Assembly (NCBI GenBank): GCA_013365325.1
Contig: JABVXV010000002.1
Span: forward strand, 434,001 to 498,000
Direction of reading: 5' to 3'
Length of the DNA stretch: 64,000 nt
DNA from: Dipetalonema caudispina
Taxonomy: Eukaryota > Nematoda > Chromadorea > Rhabditida > Onchocercidae
The number at the start of each line of letters is the position of its first letter. Position 1 is the first letter of the stretch. Positions 42,320-55,524 of the stretch are shown piece after piece. A program made the translations under genes and the position numbers. Under the pieces are notes generated by a model. It made no database searches and had not been told where the DNA came from. It worked only from the letters and a program-made list of their open reading frames with translations.

Positions 42320-45300
42320 CTATTTTTGTGATACCAGCGGTTCTTTAAAACCTCGTTTTAGCACTTTGCCTACTGGTTGCAGTTGCTGCATTCTGTTTTC
42401 ACCACATAAAAAATTATTTGGAATCGATGATAGAGTCTTGGATGGCGCGACTACCACACTGTTTGACCTAAATATATTTTTCAATAATTCATTTCCTTAT
42501 ATCTTCAACTTCATCCAGGAATATTCCACTGATAGAGAATAACTCTTTTCCACTGCATCCTTCTTCTATAAATCTCGGTCAGAGATTTAATTGTGTTTTT
42601 AGACAAGCAATAAAGAATTAGAATTAAAGTGCTATATCAATGCAAGTCATGCATAAGTCAAATTGTGATATGACTTCATGGGAATAGAATGTGGAACCAA
42701 GTAAGCCTTAACGGCATTGTATCGAATATGTGTAGAACAAATTCGAAATAAGTGAAACCACTATTGATATGAATAATGGATATCTTTCACATGGTTGTAG
42801 ATTTTAGTTGTCTATTAAATTAAATATTTAATTAAATTCAATCAGTAATACAATGAATAGCTTACGCTGATGTAGTTGATGCTGCTGCTTGTCTTTTAGA
42901 AGTTGTAAGAAGTACGGCTGGCATATAGCTCACATCCCTGAAGAATTTTAACACGTCCTTCAGCACCAGTGGTGAAAATCACAAAGAAAACATTTCACAT
43001 AATCAAAGTACAACTGCAAACACAGACAAAAAGCTTTTTTAAACCTTTCTTGTATTTAAATCATAATTAACTATGCTAGACAATCTCAAATTTTCGGAAA
43101 TAATGTATTATTTTAAATTTCAAATTAGATTTTAATTAATTCAAACGGTTGAGAAGTTTTTTTACTAAGTTATATTATAATTTCGACTTTATTTTCAGAT
43201 TAAATTATTCGTCGTTATTGATAAATTCTACTTTCTCTTTTTCATGCTTTCATAAATCCTAATCCCTCAAGTTTTATGCAGTGGAAATATTGCAGGTACT
43301 TTTAACTGAATCATGAAACCACTAATTTTCAAAATAACGGAAAACCTTAATCACACATTCTTTTGCCTGAATGACGTGACATAAAAATATTGCAAATTAA
43401 AATTTTGCATTTCATGTATTTGGATTTGTGAATCTTTAACCTACCGTTTAGCTATAGCGACTACATTTCTTCGTGGTTCCTGGCCATGACTGACTGTTTC
43501 GATGCCAAAATGTCCGCTATATTCATGAATTATACGACGCAGCTCCGAATGCATTGGGGGAAATGAGTGACTAACCGATGTCACATTTGGTTGCTGCAAT
43601 GAATGTTCCTTTTCTATTAATCCGATTTGCAAGTAAATCATCTCAGCCAAGAGAGAATGATTAACTATTGGATGAATAAATGGTATTTTAGGGTTAGAAT
43701 CATGGAACTCTCTGCACAGGCATATGTGCATCATTTTTTGTATTTCATAAATTCTGCAACTAAGACATTGCCAGGAATTAAATGATTCGTGCAGTCTCAA
43801 TGTTTATAGGGTAGTAAATGCTATATTATTAGTAAATACTATATTAATGAAAACCATCTTGAATCAAAGCAATTGTAATATTTCTGAACTACGGATAGGC
43901 AATATCAAACTTCTTCGCAAAGACTTTATCATGATAATTGGAAGCACTGAGTAAAAAAAACTCATCCGTTATTAAAACAAAATTAAGACTTGAAAGAAGT
44001 ATATTTTGTACATTCTCCAAAAAATCATAATGAAATCATAGGTAAACTCACCGCACCCAAATCGTGCACAAGTTCAATCAATGTGTCTTCGATGTCCAAA
44101 ATTTCTTTGTAATTCGTTTTCAGTTTATTTTTCAGAAAAACAGTGTATACAGATACAGCATCAGTTGCATCTGGACGAGAAATATTTAATATTTCTGCCA
44201 CTTTTTTATTTCTTTGTGCTCGCTGACATTCCACATCGCATGGAAGGCTGAAAAACTGTTGTAAATTTTCCCCTTAATAAAAAACAATGATCACATAAAC
44301 CATATTAATATCAAAAGCTAACTAGAAATTCGATAAGAGCAGAGAATTTTTATATTTTAATATCAAATCACAGGTGTATAACGCCATGATGCACTATATT
44401 TTACCGTATTTTATTTTATATTTTTCTACCCGATATTAATGTCATAAGCTATTAAAAATTTACGTCAATCTTGATCAACTTGCAAAAATTAAGGCTAGAA
44501 AATAATCATACCAGCGATATTTGTCTGCACTTAAACTTCTTTTTAATATCCGCTTCTCGGCAGAAAAATTTGAATAGTTATCCTCCATTACTTTCAGTGA
44601 TAATAACTTTTGGTAAGCTTTTTCAACATCGCAGCAACGCATTTCAGACGATTTCCGAAGACATGAACAAGTAACGGCCACTTTGGTTGCACAAGAGCTA
44701 AAATAATAAATAAAAATAAAAAATAAGTTAATGAGCTTATCAGTAACACCGTTCACACCTTGCTATCTTCTTCTTGCAAATTTCAACAAAATTTTGGCAG
44801 GAAGGATTCATCGCCCTACTTCTTGCAAGTACATCCATTCAAACTTCAACTTTTAAGTTCCCAGTTGACGACTTGCATAATGAAACATCATATACCACAT
44901 TTGTCGAGCAGAGCAAATCTCAAAAAGCTTAACTTTTGGGACAAGGAGTATCGCCATGACATGGAAGGCCACAAATATGATCACAAGCTTCTCCAACTCT
45001 TCTTTTAGTACACGGTTGCTGACATGAAGTATCGTTTATTAAGCATTGTCCTGGATGGCAAATTCGTTTACAGTGATGTATATTGCACAACAGTTTCTTA
45101 TCACATGGGCGTCCACACGAAACATCATTTAAAAAACATGGAATATTTGAGCGAATCTAAAAAGAAATTTGTCTTTCAAGATATTCCAAAAACTTTTCCA
45201 GCCTTAACCATATTGAACTGTAACCAACTTTGTTCAAAATAAGTGATAATGAAAACTTGTTGCATGAAGTATTGACATGATTTAGTGACCTTGAACTCTA

Positions 45301-48300
45301 ATTCTAAAGAGTAGAGAAAAAATTGCGATTTAATTCTCAATAATTCAAACATGATTCGCAAGGTATTGTACAAACTAATTCGCGATGCAATGATTTGAAA
45401 ATTATCTTAAATCCAACATGAAAATAGCGATGTCTGACTGGTGCGACACCGCTATTTTAGAATTGAACAGAAAATGGAACCAGCAAAGACTTGAGATTAG
45501 GTAGTTTTTTAACTAGTACATTATAAAATATTAAAATAAAAAACCTCGTGTGCACCGTAACACGGTTTCTGAGTAAGCACAGTACAAGGCGGACACTCAG
45601 GTTCGGCATGGCAGGTGTGCATTGGAGGATGATCACAAGCATGTTGTCGTGAGCATGGTTGATCGCAAGATGGTAGTGATGTACCGCAAGGAATAGGTGG
45701 TTCGCGGACAGTTTGTCCACATAAACAGTATTGTTCCTCGAAGCCTATAAAGTAACGAAAGAAGTGAAAAGTCAACTAAAATATATAAGGTGTTGACAAG
45801 AAAAGCAGTCTCGCGAAACTAAACGACTCATGGATACTGTGAATCCTCATAAGTAGAAGCAAAATGTGAAAAGTGTTACTTTGCATTATATCAATAATCA
45901 TGCGATATTTCATGCACTCTTGTGAAATTACAAATCTCAACTAATCTAGAAGAGTAAAATTATATGCAAGAGAGTAATGTGAACACAGTTTCATATTCAT
46001 TTACAGTGATAGAAACAACGAAATAGAAAGAAAGAAAAAGCAATTTAACGTACTTGCTTGCAAACATCGAGGACATTGTCCAACGTGACATAATCGATCG
46101 CAGTTATGAATTCCACAATTCAATTTTTTACCGCAGATCTATAAAATCAAAAACTCATGCTCACCATAACGACTGGGAGAGCGAAAACTGAATAGTACGA
46201 ATTACCTGCATACAGACATGCTCCTCATCAATGCAGCAAACAGCACGACATCGATGATTCTGACAAGTCTTTAATTTTTTACACCGTCGCACACAAAGAT
46301 ACGGATTTTCGGCTAAAAAATATCATCTGTGAATTAGAAACATTCATTTTATGCAGACAAATGCAAACAAATCCGAAACTTTATTTTTTCAAAGCTATTA
46401 ATGAGTTTCATTACACTGACTTGAAATGTTATCTTTAGAGGGAATCTCGAATGAATGTAAAATCAATATAAAACCATTAATATTGTTTCAAAAAAAGTAC
46501 ACGCTGATGGAAGATAAATAAAATATTTGATTTTTATTAATGCTACACCGATCACTCTTGACTTCATTATTTAACAAAACCCATCAAATGAAGCTAATGT
46601 TAATTTTTCTTTGAGGAAACACTCAAACGCAAAATTTTTACCTGAATAAAGAACAAATTCCTTGCATGGTATCATTTTTTTCAGGGCTTTACACCTGCAA
46701 CTTATTAAACAACTTGAAGGGCACCAAGAACAAGATCCTACATGACATAACTGCATACAGCGATGAGGTTTATCTGAAATTGTAGTGTTATCTCGAGCTA
46801 GTCTTCTCAAACAGCAAACCAGAATGGACTTTAAATGAAAAGGAAAGAATTGTCAAATTTATATAAGCTGTAAAGTAGCCTGTATTTTTCAATGCATTGG
46901 AAACTGACACATGAAATCTAATTATTTGGCGGTTGATTTAAAATGGCAGCAGTTTTGCTTTTGAATTACTAGAATAAGGTTTTGAATGCTACAACTTTAG
47001 CATTAAATACAAATACCGACAACAATTCACAGATACCTTTTGAACCACAGGCCAGAACTTTGCCGCAAACATTTTTGCAAGTGGGAATTGGGTCAGTGCA
47101 GGATGTTCGTGTTACCTTTCCCAGCTCCGCAATAAGTGTCCTTCCACATGGACAATATTCCTTTTTTTTCGGTGATAAACTGCACAGTCCGCAATCATTT
47201 CTTCCATGTTTGTCATGACATCTGAAATAAATTCTGATTCGCATAAAAATTTTCCCGCAGAGAAAAAAGTGAAATCTCTGGAATTGATGGAGATGTATAA
47301 TGAAAATGTGGAAAAAATGTCATTTTAAACTCTGCATTTTACTTCATTTCTTCTTTTCATGGTGAAATATAATAACTGGAAGGTACAAGCAGAACGAAAT
47401 TGGCAATTTCTCAGTAATCTGTCTCTTTCAATCATAAAACTTCATTTGTATGGCTGTCAATTTCGTTTATATGTGGAACCCACACTTAAAGCATTACTGA
47501 AACCTTAACAACTAAAATAAAAGGATAGGTCGTAGATTTGAATACTTCTACATTATTTCTTCACAATTGATTTTCAAGACTAATGTTTAATAATACAATT
47601 TTTGGGTTGAACTTCATTCTACAATTTCGTACTTCTGATAAGTAATCGTAAGTAAGAGTACACGGTATTTCAATGTTTCTTTGCAATAATAGTGAAAAGG
47701 GACCAGGAGAATAAGTGAAAAACGATTGGGCAAAGGGATTTAGATTACCTGAGTTCACATCTGTGTACATCACATGCATACATCCCAGAGCATGGAGCAC
47801 CACAACTAAATGAAGTGACCTTCAAATTCAAAGCTGTGCACGGAACGACGCGTTCTTCGAGACCACAAAAACACTCTGGAAAGATTGAAAAACTAATTAA
47901 CTATAAATTAAAAACTTGAATTTCCAAAGATTATATAAATACTAATGATATTATCAGAAATCGAGGAAATTACTTTGGGTAACAACATGTTCACAAGCGT
48001 TACATTCTCCTTGGTGACAAATAATTTCGCATTTATGTAATCCACAGTTGAGCGTTTTTCCGCATACCATCGAACACTATAACAATTTATAATCCTTCAA
48101 CGGATTATAACAGTTAAAAGCGGTTTGATAACCAGCAAGTACTAAATTCAATTAATAATAATTTGTAAATTTAAGCAGGAAATTGCTGTTCCCAATGAAC
48201 ATGAATTGGTTCGCCGAAAGAATATAATCTAAATTACATTTTTGAACTACTGAAGAATACTCTACACAATAGTCATTGTATTAATACGCCGACAGATGAG

Positions 48301-51300
48301 ACATCACAATCTTTGAGAAGTGAAATGTATTCAAAGATGGAAAAAAAGTTGTTCACCTTAAACTCCAGTTGCTTACCGCAGCGACCGGCAATAATCTGCC
48401 GGCCACAGTTACATTTCTGAGTGATCGTAAGCGGACATTCTGAACAAGGTCCCGGATGACACTGATCGGTACATGGATGAGTGCAACCGGCACCACGGAT
48501 TTTCCCACAAGTTGCGTTGCATGAATGAGGCATATCCGGGAATCTAAACGAAGTCTATTATGAATACAATACAAATAAAACTTGCAACGCTCTTTTTTTG
48601 ACGATATAATGAACGAATCCACCGCCCTTTAGGTAAGAGTGGAAGAAACTTGCATGGCAAATCCTAATGGAAGAAACTTGCAGACGAGCTCATATCAAAT
48701 TCATTAATTTAATTTGCAACCATTCACACCTTCAGATCCAATTCTCTAACAGCAAATAAACAGCTAAGCTTTGGCTACATTCTAGAACATATGGACGACC
48801 GGGCTCTGACATTACTTAATTTCCGTTAGTCTTATTCTTCAATAAACCTAGTCCCACTCTTCAATAATAATTCTGAAAGGTAAAGTTACATAATTCTCAT
48901 TTATAAACACGCCATTCCATATCTCCTAAAACCAGGAAAAATCTTTTTAAATCATTTCAGAAATAAATAGATGAAATCAAACTAAAAATTTGATGGTATT
49001 ATATAAAAAACATTTATAAAAAAAGTTAACATTTTTCTGATACCTTTGTGTTGCAGGATTTAGCTTTTTAGTACAGAAGCACCGATACTGTTTAGGAAGT
49101 TCAAAAGTAACATTCTGACAACTTGGACATCGCCAACCGACATCTGTTTTGAAACTTTTAGCAGCCCATTGTGTTATGCAACCATATGAATTCGCACGAT
49201 TAATATGGAACATGTGGTAACACTTTTTGCAAGTCCAGATCCACTAAAAGAATTCGTGCTCCTTTTAATGAAAACAAGTTAATCAGTCAGCTCTATCTAT
49301 CCAATGATTCTGAGTCATCTTTTATGAAGAAAAGCATGAAATAAAAAAAAGCAATGAACGGTTTTCCATTATTGAAAACATAATATAGATTGTATTAAAG
49401 ATGATCTAAATATAATATATTTGATGCAAGATGTAAATTATTTTAATGGAAATTCCAAACCAATTGTTCTGTGTCTGTAAAAAAGGTCAGCGAGAATTTC
49501 AACGAACAAATCACTATCAAATCATTCATCCGCTGATGGGAACTACGAAGCACTAACAAAAGTGTAAAACAAAACAAACAAAACTTTGACAAACAAAACT
49601 GGAATAATTGTGTTCGACCTATGATCGCAACTTGATATAAAAAAGAAAATTCATTTGATTTAGTTATCTTCATTTTGTTTAAGGGATAATATGAATAAAA
49701 TTTTTACTAATCTGCAATTAAAATAGAGAAATAAAAGAAGTACCTCATTAGCACGGATAACTTGGCAGCAAATCATGCATTCATAACTTTCTTCCTCCAA
49801 CTGCTTTTTCAGTCTGTCTGAAAATTTGAGGAAACTGACCGATATAAATTCCAGGCGAAATTTCACAGATTTCTGAAGTGTGAAAAAATGCTTTTTCCAT
49901 AATTCGTAACGATGTCGGTACTTTATTATTAAAGCATTCACAGCTCGTTTCGGATGGAAATAATATTCCAATCTTATTTTTTCTTTCATATTATTTTATC
50001 TTTCCTGCTATTTGACAAATCATAATATGGTTCTCAAATACAGAATAAAGGCACTTGCTTTATCTGGATATATCTTCTGATGATTACAGAAAATTTGATA
50101 TCTCCATGTTTCAGACAACAAACTGACCTCGTAATGTTTGCAATGAGTCATGTTCACGATAAGTAATCTCCCTATCATTTTGAAAGATTTTGTTTACAGC
50201 AACCGGTACCTTTGAGTTAGAATCATCTAAAAGCAAGAGTAAATGTTATACTTTTGAATCTTGTTTTTACCATATCCTAAGATAACCTCACAATCCAGTG
50301 AGTAGTTTTTATTGAAATATGAAATATGTAATTAACCAAATGAGCAGCAAAAGTTTCTATTCAAATTCTGAAAAAAAAAAGGCAAGAGTAGTTTGACATA
50401 AATCTCTAAAAATTTTTTGGTTTTATATGAGAATGTCAAATGAACAAGTAATCTTTACATGTATGCTAAACCAAAAATAAAGAAATCATGCTTTTAAATC
50501 ACTCGATGTTCCTAGACTCGAATTCATCATTATGCACAAAAAATTTATCGATCTTACATGAAGGAAATGACTTCTACCTTGCTCTAATTTTAAAACTAAT
50601 CAAGGTTGTTAACTGATTCTAGTAAGACCCATTCTTTAACTGGTGTTGAAATAATTCCGAATTCTTGATACTTCCCCGAAAATCTCTTTCTTCTTGAAGA
50701 CTATGAAATGCATATTTTGTCAACGTTAGCAAGAGACACTTAAGATAAAGCTAGAAGAGAGCAACATTTGCACTAACCTTTATAAGACCGACAATCATGT
50801 GCTGCTTCAGTCAACTCTGTCTGATCACGATAGCTCTCCATAACATACGAAGGTGGACATCCATAGCCTTCTTGGACGTCAGTCACCTCACCCTCTAAAA
50901 TTTATCTTCTGAAATCCGAAGTTCTTTTTCCTGATATTTATTCTCTATTATTGCTCAAATGTATCACTTGCAATTATTACTTGCATTTTCAAAATATAAA
51001 TAGGATTTTGTCACAATGTGAGAGTAATAAAAGCTGCACTATACTGAAGCAAACTGCGATATATTTTCTAAAGCATTAAGCAATTAGAAGATAAACTTTA
51101 AACAAACAAAAATCTAACTAATGCATTAAATAGTCTTAAAGCTACTAAAGGTTATTCTAGGAAGTACACATACGGCCATGTTCACAATGGAAAATTACCA
51201 TTCCAAGAACTACGCTGATATAAAGAGATTGAATGATCTTCACTTTCCCTTATCTTCTCCTATTACATGAATTAGAAGTTTTTAACTTTCTTTATTCTAC

Positions 51301-52479
51301 GATCAGTAAACCAAAGTAAATGGTATAAATATATATACCTAAACTTAGTTGGGACAGTTGCTCAGGTAGAAATTCCTGATAGTTATGTCGTGATTTCTTG
51401 ACATTTTCCCGTTTTACTTTGTGACGACGTGTTTTTCCACCTCTTCTACAAAACTGCTATTAAAAATTTGAGACTTAACAATATTAAAAAAAAGAAACGT
51501 ATATCTTTCATATCTGAATATTTTATATCTTTCAAAAGCAGGAAACGTGATGCACACAAACGAAAGTCGCATTGGAACTAACATATAACGATGGCTATGT
51601 GTTGAGGACGATGATGATGATGGATGAACAGTACCACTGTCATTTAAAGATAAAGGAGGTGCTACAATAATAATTTTTTGATTATTAATACATTGCATGC
51701 ATCAATTAGTAGAATATCAAAGAACTATGAAGATAATAAAAGTCAAAATGATAACTAAGGAAAATCATACGTAGTGGAAATGATAAAAAGTTACCATTCT
51801 TATGAAAATGTGGCAAGTGGGAGTCAAACTGATGTGGTGGGAAATGATTCATGAAAGGAGCAAACTGCATCTCGAATTGAGAATCTCTTTCGCTGGGTGG
51901 TACCACATTGGCATTAAACATATTGACAGGTAGTACACGCGGTGGTATGTCAAAAACGGCAGGTGGCGGGGTTGAAAATTCTGCAAACGGACCGAAAAAT
52001 ATCGGTTGATTACGATGTCCGCAGTAAGTCGACCTACCTGGAAACCGTAAAAATAATAAACTAAACTGGTAATAACTTTCTCTGCTAATTTTTATTTGTT
52101 GGCTATCAGGATGAACTCTCCAGCAAAAAAGGTCAGAGTCAAAATTATATTCCGATCCTATTCTGATTTTGTTGACTTATCAAGCATAATAGAATCTTCA
52201 GGCAGTTTTGTGCAGTGTGATTGCAAGTTAAACACAACTACGCATGCACATCATCTTACAAAAGTCTACAGTGTTACTGGCATAACTTGAAAGGATTGGA
52301 ATATATCACTTCAAATGTATTGCTCCTATTAAATAAATATATAACATACTCCCTCTCCACCTTCCACTGAAACGTCGCCAATTTTGTCCCATACGAAATG
52401 GTACTGTTGTTGCTTGTACATCGTTGATACAATTGTTGTTGGTGACAGTATCGGATGCTTTCGATATGTTCTTTTGCAT
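42320..52479 (-). CDS. nfx-1: NFX1-type zinc-finger and R3H protein
   Basis: NFX1 family proteins combine a PHD/RING-like domain, a row of Cys/His NF-X1 fingers and, in NFX1 proper, a C-terminal R3H nucleic-acid-binding domain. They act in transcription and RNA regulation. Phased 5' exons: 52479-52350, 52037-51795, 51661-51583, 51445-51339 and 50894-50778, then exons near 50.2-50.1 and 49.8-49.7 kb. These give a disordered Pro/Ser/His-rich N-terminus, then the RING-like unit ([28 protein letters not shown]). NF-X1 fingers occupy exons from 48.5 to 44.0 kb ([43 protein letters not shown]). The R3H exon ends at 43445 with RRIIHEY (R-x3-H) and [12 protein letters not shown]. Exons at about 42943-42880 and 42467-42320 finish the tail. 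The R3H domain favours NFX1 over NFXL1. The start ATG is the first in a frame that splices cleanly, but no trans-splice site is obvious. Confidence 0.92.
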
Positions 52480-55009
52480 ACTTCCAGAGTATCACAGTGA
52501 ATTTTATGATTTCAGTGGTTGTTTGGATAATTCCTCGAATAAAATTTTATAGAGTAAAATTCAAAGCAAATATCTCCAGTAAATCATATAGACGCAAAAC
52601 AAAACGAAATTACTTATTATAACAGCCATCTCATCTTAATTTAGCTTCCAGTTCCAATTACTTCAAGTTGAATAAAAAATCTACAAAAGTTAAAGGAATA
52701 TTATTTCGGATGAAACATTCTGGTTTTAATTTGTAAACTATCATTTGTTAGTATGCGACTTCGAAAATATAAATATCAGATGGACAATCCATCATATAAA
52801 CTTTGCTTGTTATTTGATTTGGAAAAACATATAGTTTGAAATGAAGGGGACTTATTCATCTCATTTAATGAAGCAAGTTTATTGCACAGTTAATACACGG
52901 CAATAATATCTCTCATGTACTCTTTAAGTTCAAATACTGAACCCTTCATCATTTAATTTCTTTAGGCTGTCCAAATGTAATACAATATAAACAATGAAAG
53001 TTGTAAACATTGATTTGGCACACGTGAAGGAGTCCAACCGAAAATACCGAAAATCGTTGATGACGTGAAACAATTGGAAAACTTTCACGTAAGCTCACGT
53101 GTACATTTCTGGTGGTGACAAGCGCTTACCAGAAATCGACCGGATACAATAGTAGCCGTGTTTTACTTTGTAGTAAAATGAGGGAAGGGTCGAAATTTAA
53201 ATTGAATGGAAATTCCAAGCTGTGACACATTTTGTTGTAGTCTAGTGGGATATTTCATCTCTCTTCTTTACTGAGAAGAACCTATTAATGTCATGTCATT
53301 CCATTGTATACATCAATCACTTGATCGTTTAATCGTTTATTTGTTCAGGTTAAATCCGATCGAGTTTCACGTCTCTATAGATCAGTTCAGTTTTTATGAC
53401 ATCCAGCTGATCCATTCTATATCGGCTTCACAGTATCGCTGGTCGGTTTCAAATGTTAAATAAGGATTGACTCAGTGAAACGAGCTCAGTTATACAGCTC
53501 AAAAGGTAAACCTTAAATTACTCAATGAATTCTAACCTGACTATATTCCAATGTCTTCTTGATTTCTTCACAAGTCTTGTTTATTTCAATTTATTTAATA
53601 TCTATTTAAATAGCGCCCGTTTTATTTACCTTATCAGTAGCATCACTCCGCTTCATTTCCCTTGTTGGTTTAGATTAATAACAACATATTTCCCTACTAC
53701 CCTGAGTATATCTTAATTTCCAACATTTCTAAGTAAAGATATCAACTTTGTGAGATGAAGAATATCTTCAGTGACGCTTTCTTATCTCTGATGTCATATC
53801 GAGTTCACAATGACATTTTAAATGCTTGCTTAAGATAAATATCATACAGGAACTTTTAATAATAATAAGTATATATGTGACTAAAAATTAGGCAAGTCTA
53901 ATAAAGCTATGCTGCAAACAAAAGTAGAACTTGTGATTTTCAATGAACATTCTAAAAAAGAGTTAAAAATTTCTTGGTTAAAGCGGAATGGATAAATACT
54001 TGCAGCTAGGCCCGTTAACTTGATGGTAAAATTATTTCGACCAAAAATTCCCCTCACATTTTTTACTACCATAATTTCCCAATTTAGATAAATGTAACTG
54101 TATACTGTCAATACCATGTCAAAAATTTTCCGAACAGTGGCGTAGATGCAGAATGTTGGTTTTTCAGTTTAAAAATTATCATTTCGAACCTGTGCATATT
54201 TTATTGAGAAACTAAAGTTCTTTCATCATCAGGACTATTCCATCTCGGTTATCACAATTGTTGAAGTCAGATGATCTAAACATTTGATGGGTAGTGGGAA
54301 GAAATAGTAATTTCTGTATGCTTTAAACATGTTAATATCATTTAATTCCTCATTAGAAACATTAGGGATATTTTGGGAAATGAAGTTATTCGTAGATAGA
54401 ATGAATCTGCAAAGATCCTGGAATAATCTTCAAATAAGAAACAAACAACGAAAAAATGGTTACTCTCTTTACTTGGTGCAATCTGTTTCACTTCTTGGAT
54501 CTCGCATCGTTGACTTATTACTCTATTAGCATTACTATATCGTCTTTTCAATAATGATACTGTTGCAAATCTTTGTCATCATAATTATCTCATAGTTACT
54601 TGAAGAAAATCTGGAGCTCCTTGATTTATCTTCTTATATTTTTAGTTTCGGAAATTCTAAGCATCTCTATCCTTTCCGACAAAAGTCACAAGACCACTTA
54701 CTTATCATTTTTCTATTTGGGAATCAGTTACAATTTACTGAAAGCTATCTAAAAGTACTATCAAGTCAGTGGATTTAATCGATTTCATAAAGTTTTCCTC
54801 GATGATTATTTCATCAAGATGTAGATCTACTAAACTCTTCTATGATATTCACTTAATCTAGTTTAATTCGACATTCGGTTGATCTAGAAAGATAAACGAT
54901 CGTGTATTGATCACAGATATAAATCAGCTGCATACGATATCATAATCTAAAGCGCTAGTTTTGTTGACAGTCACCCGGTGAAGAGGCCATCTCAGTAGTG
55001 CTTTTAGTA

Positions 55010-55390
55010 TAGCAAGAGGAAGAATAGAATGCTTTAGGAGAGAATTAGAGATATTTATGATGATAAAAGAGATAGCATGGAAGAGAAGGAAAAGGAAGGG
55101 TTGAGATTATTTTGCGGTGTACTTGGTGTTAGAAAAAGACAGGTTTAAATGAAATCTGATGGAAGGAGAGGAAGAGTTAGTTACACTTAGTGAATGATTT
55201 CGATCAGGCCTTAGTAGTTACAGATCCATCCTGGTCCTTAAATATTGCTAGTCAGGTAAGTGGAAGGTCCTACTGATAGAGATATGACAGGTAGATAGGT
55301 AAATGGACTGAAAAGTGGACAGGTGAATTGAACGGATAGAAAGATGAATGAAAAGAGGGATGGAGTGATGGATAAATGAATAAATATCAC
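55010..55390 (+). repeat. Purine-rich (G/A) strand-asymmetric tract upstream of vps-33.1
   Basis: The plus strand is dominated by A and G with degenerate GATG/GATA/GGAT words (clearest at 55271-55388) and few C. It ends about 135 bp before the vps-33.1 ATG. It could be a decayed microsatellite or a promoter-proximal polypurine element. Confidence 0.5.
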
Positions 55391-55500
55391 CCATGAAAGG
55401 TCAAATTTTCCCCACTCTCAGTCACACTAGGTCGAACCATCAAGATGAAAGAAATAATATCGTTTCAATAGTTAATATAAGTACTGGTAAGGTATCAAAT

Positions 55501-55511
55501 TTCAGCTGAAG
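55501..55511 (+). promoter_or_regulatory. Likely spliced-leader acceptor of vps-33.1
   Basis: A TTTCAG acceptor (AATTTCAG|CTGAAG) sits about 20 nt upstream of the vps-33.1 ATG at 55525 with no in-frame coding before it. This is the usual position for nematode trans-splicing. Confidence 0.55.
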
Positions 55512-55524
55512 GTCAAATTGTGAC

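Larger units (their letters stand above)
52480..55524. other. Long divergent intergenic region between nfx-1 (-) and vps-33.1 (+)
   Basis: Roughly 3 kb, the largest gene-free stretch in the window. The two flanking genes point away from each other, so both promoters should lie here. I see no conserved reading frame. Minus- and plus-strand frames up to 78 codons (e.g. 53881-54117) are AT-driven. The right end (about 55010-55390) is purine-rich. Confidence 0.55.
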
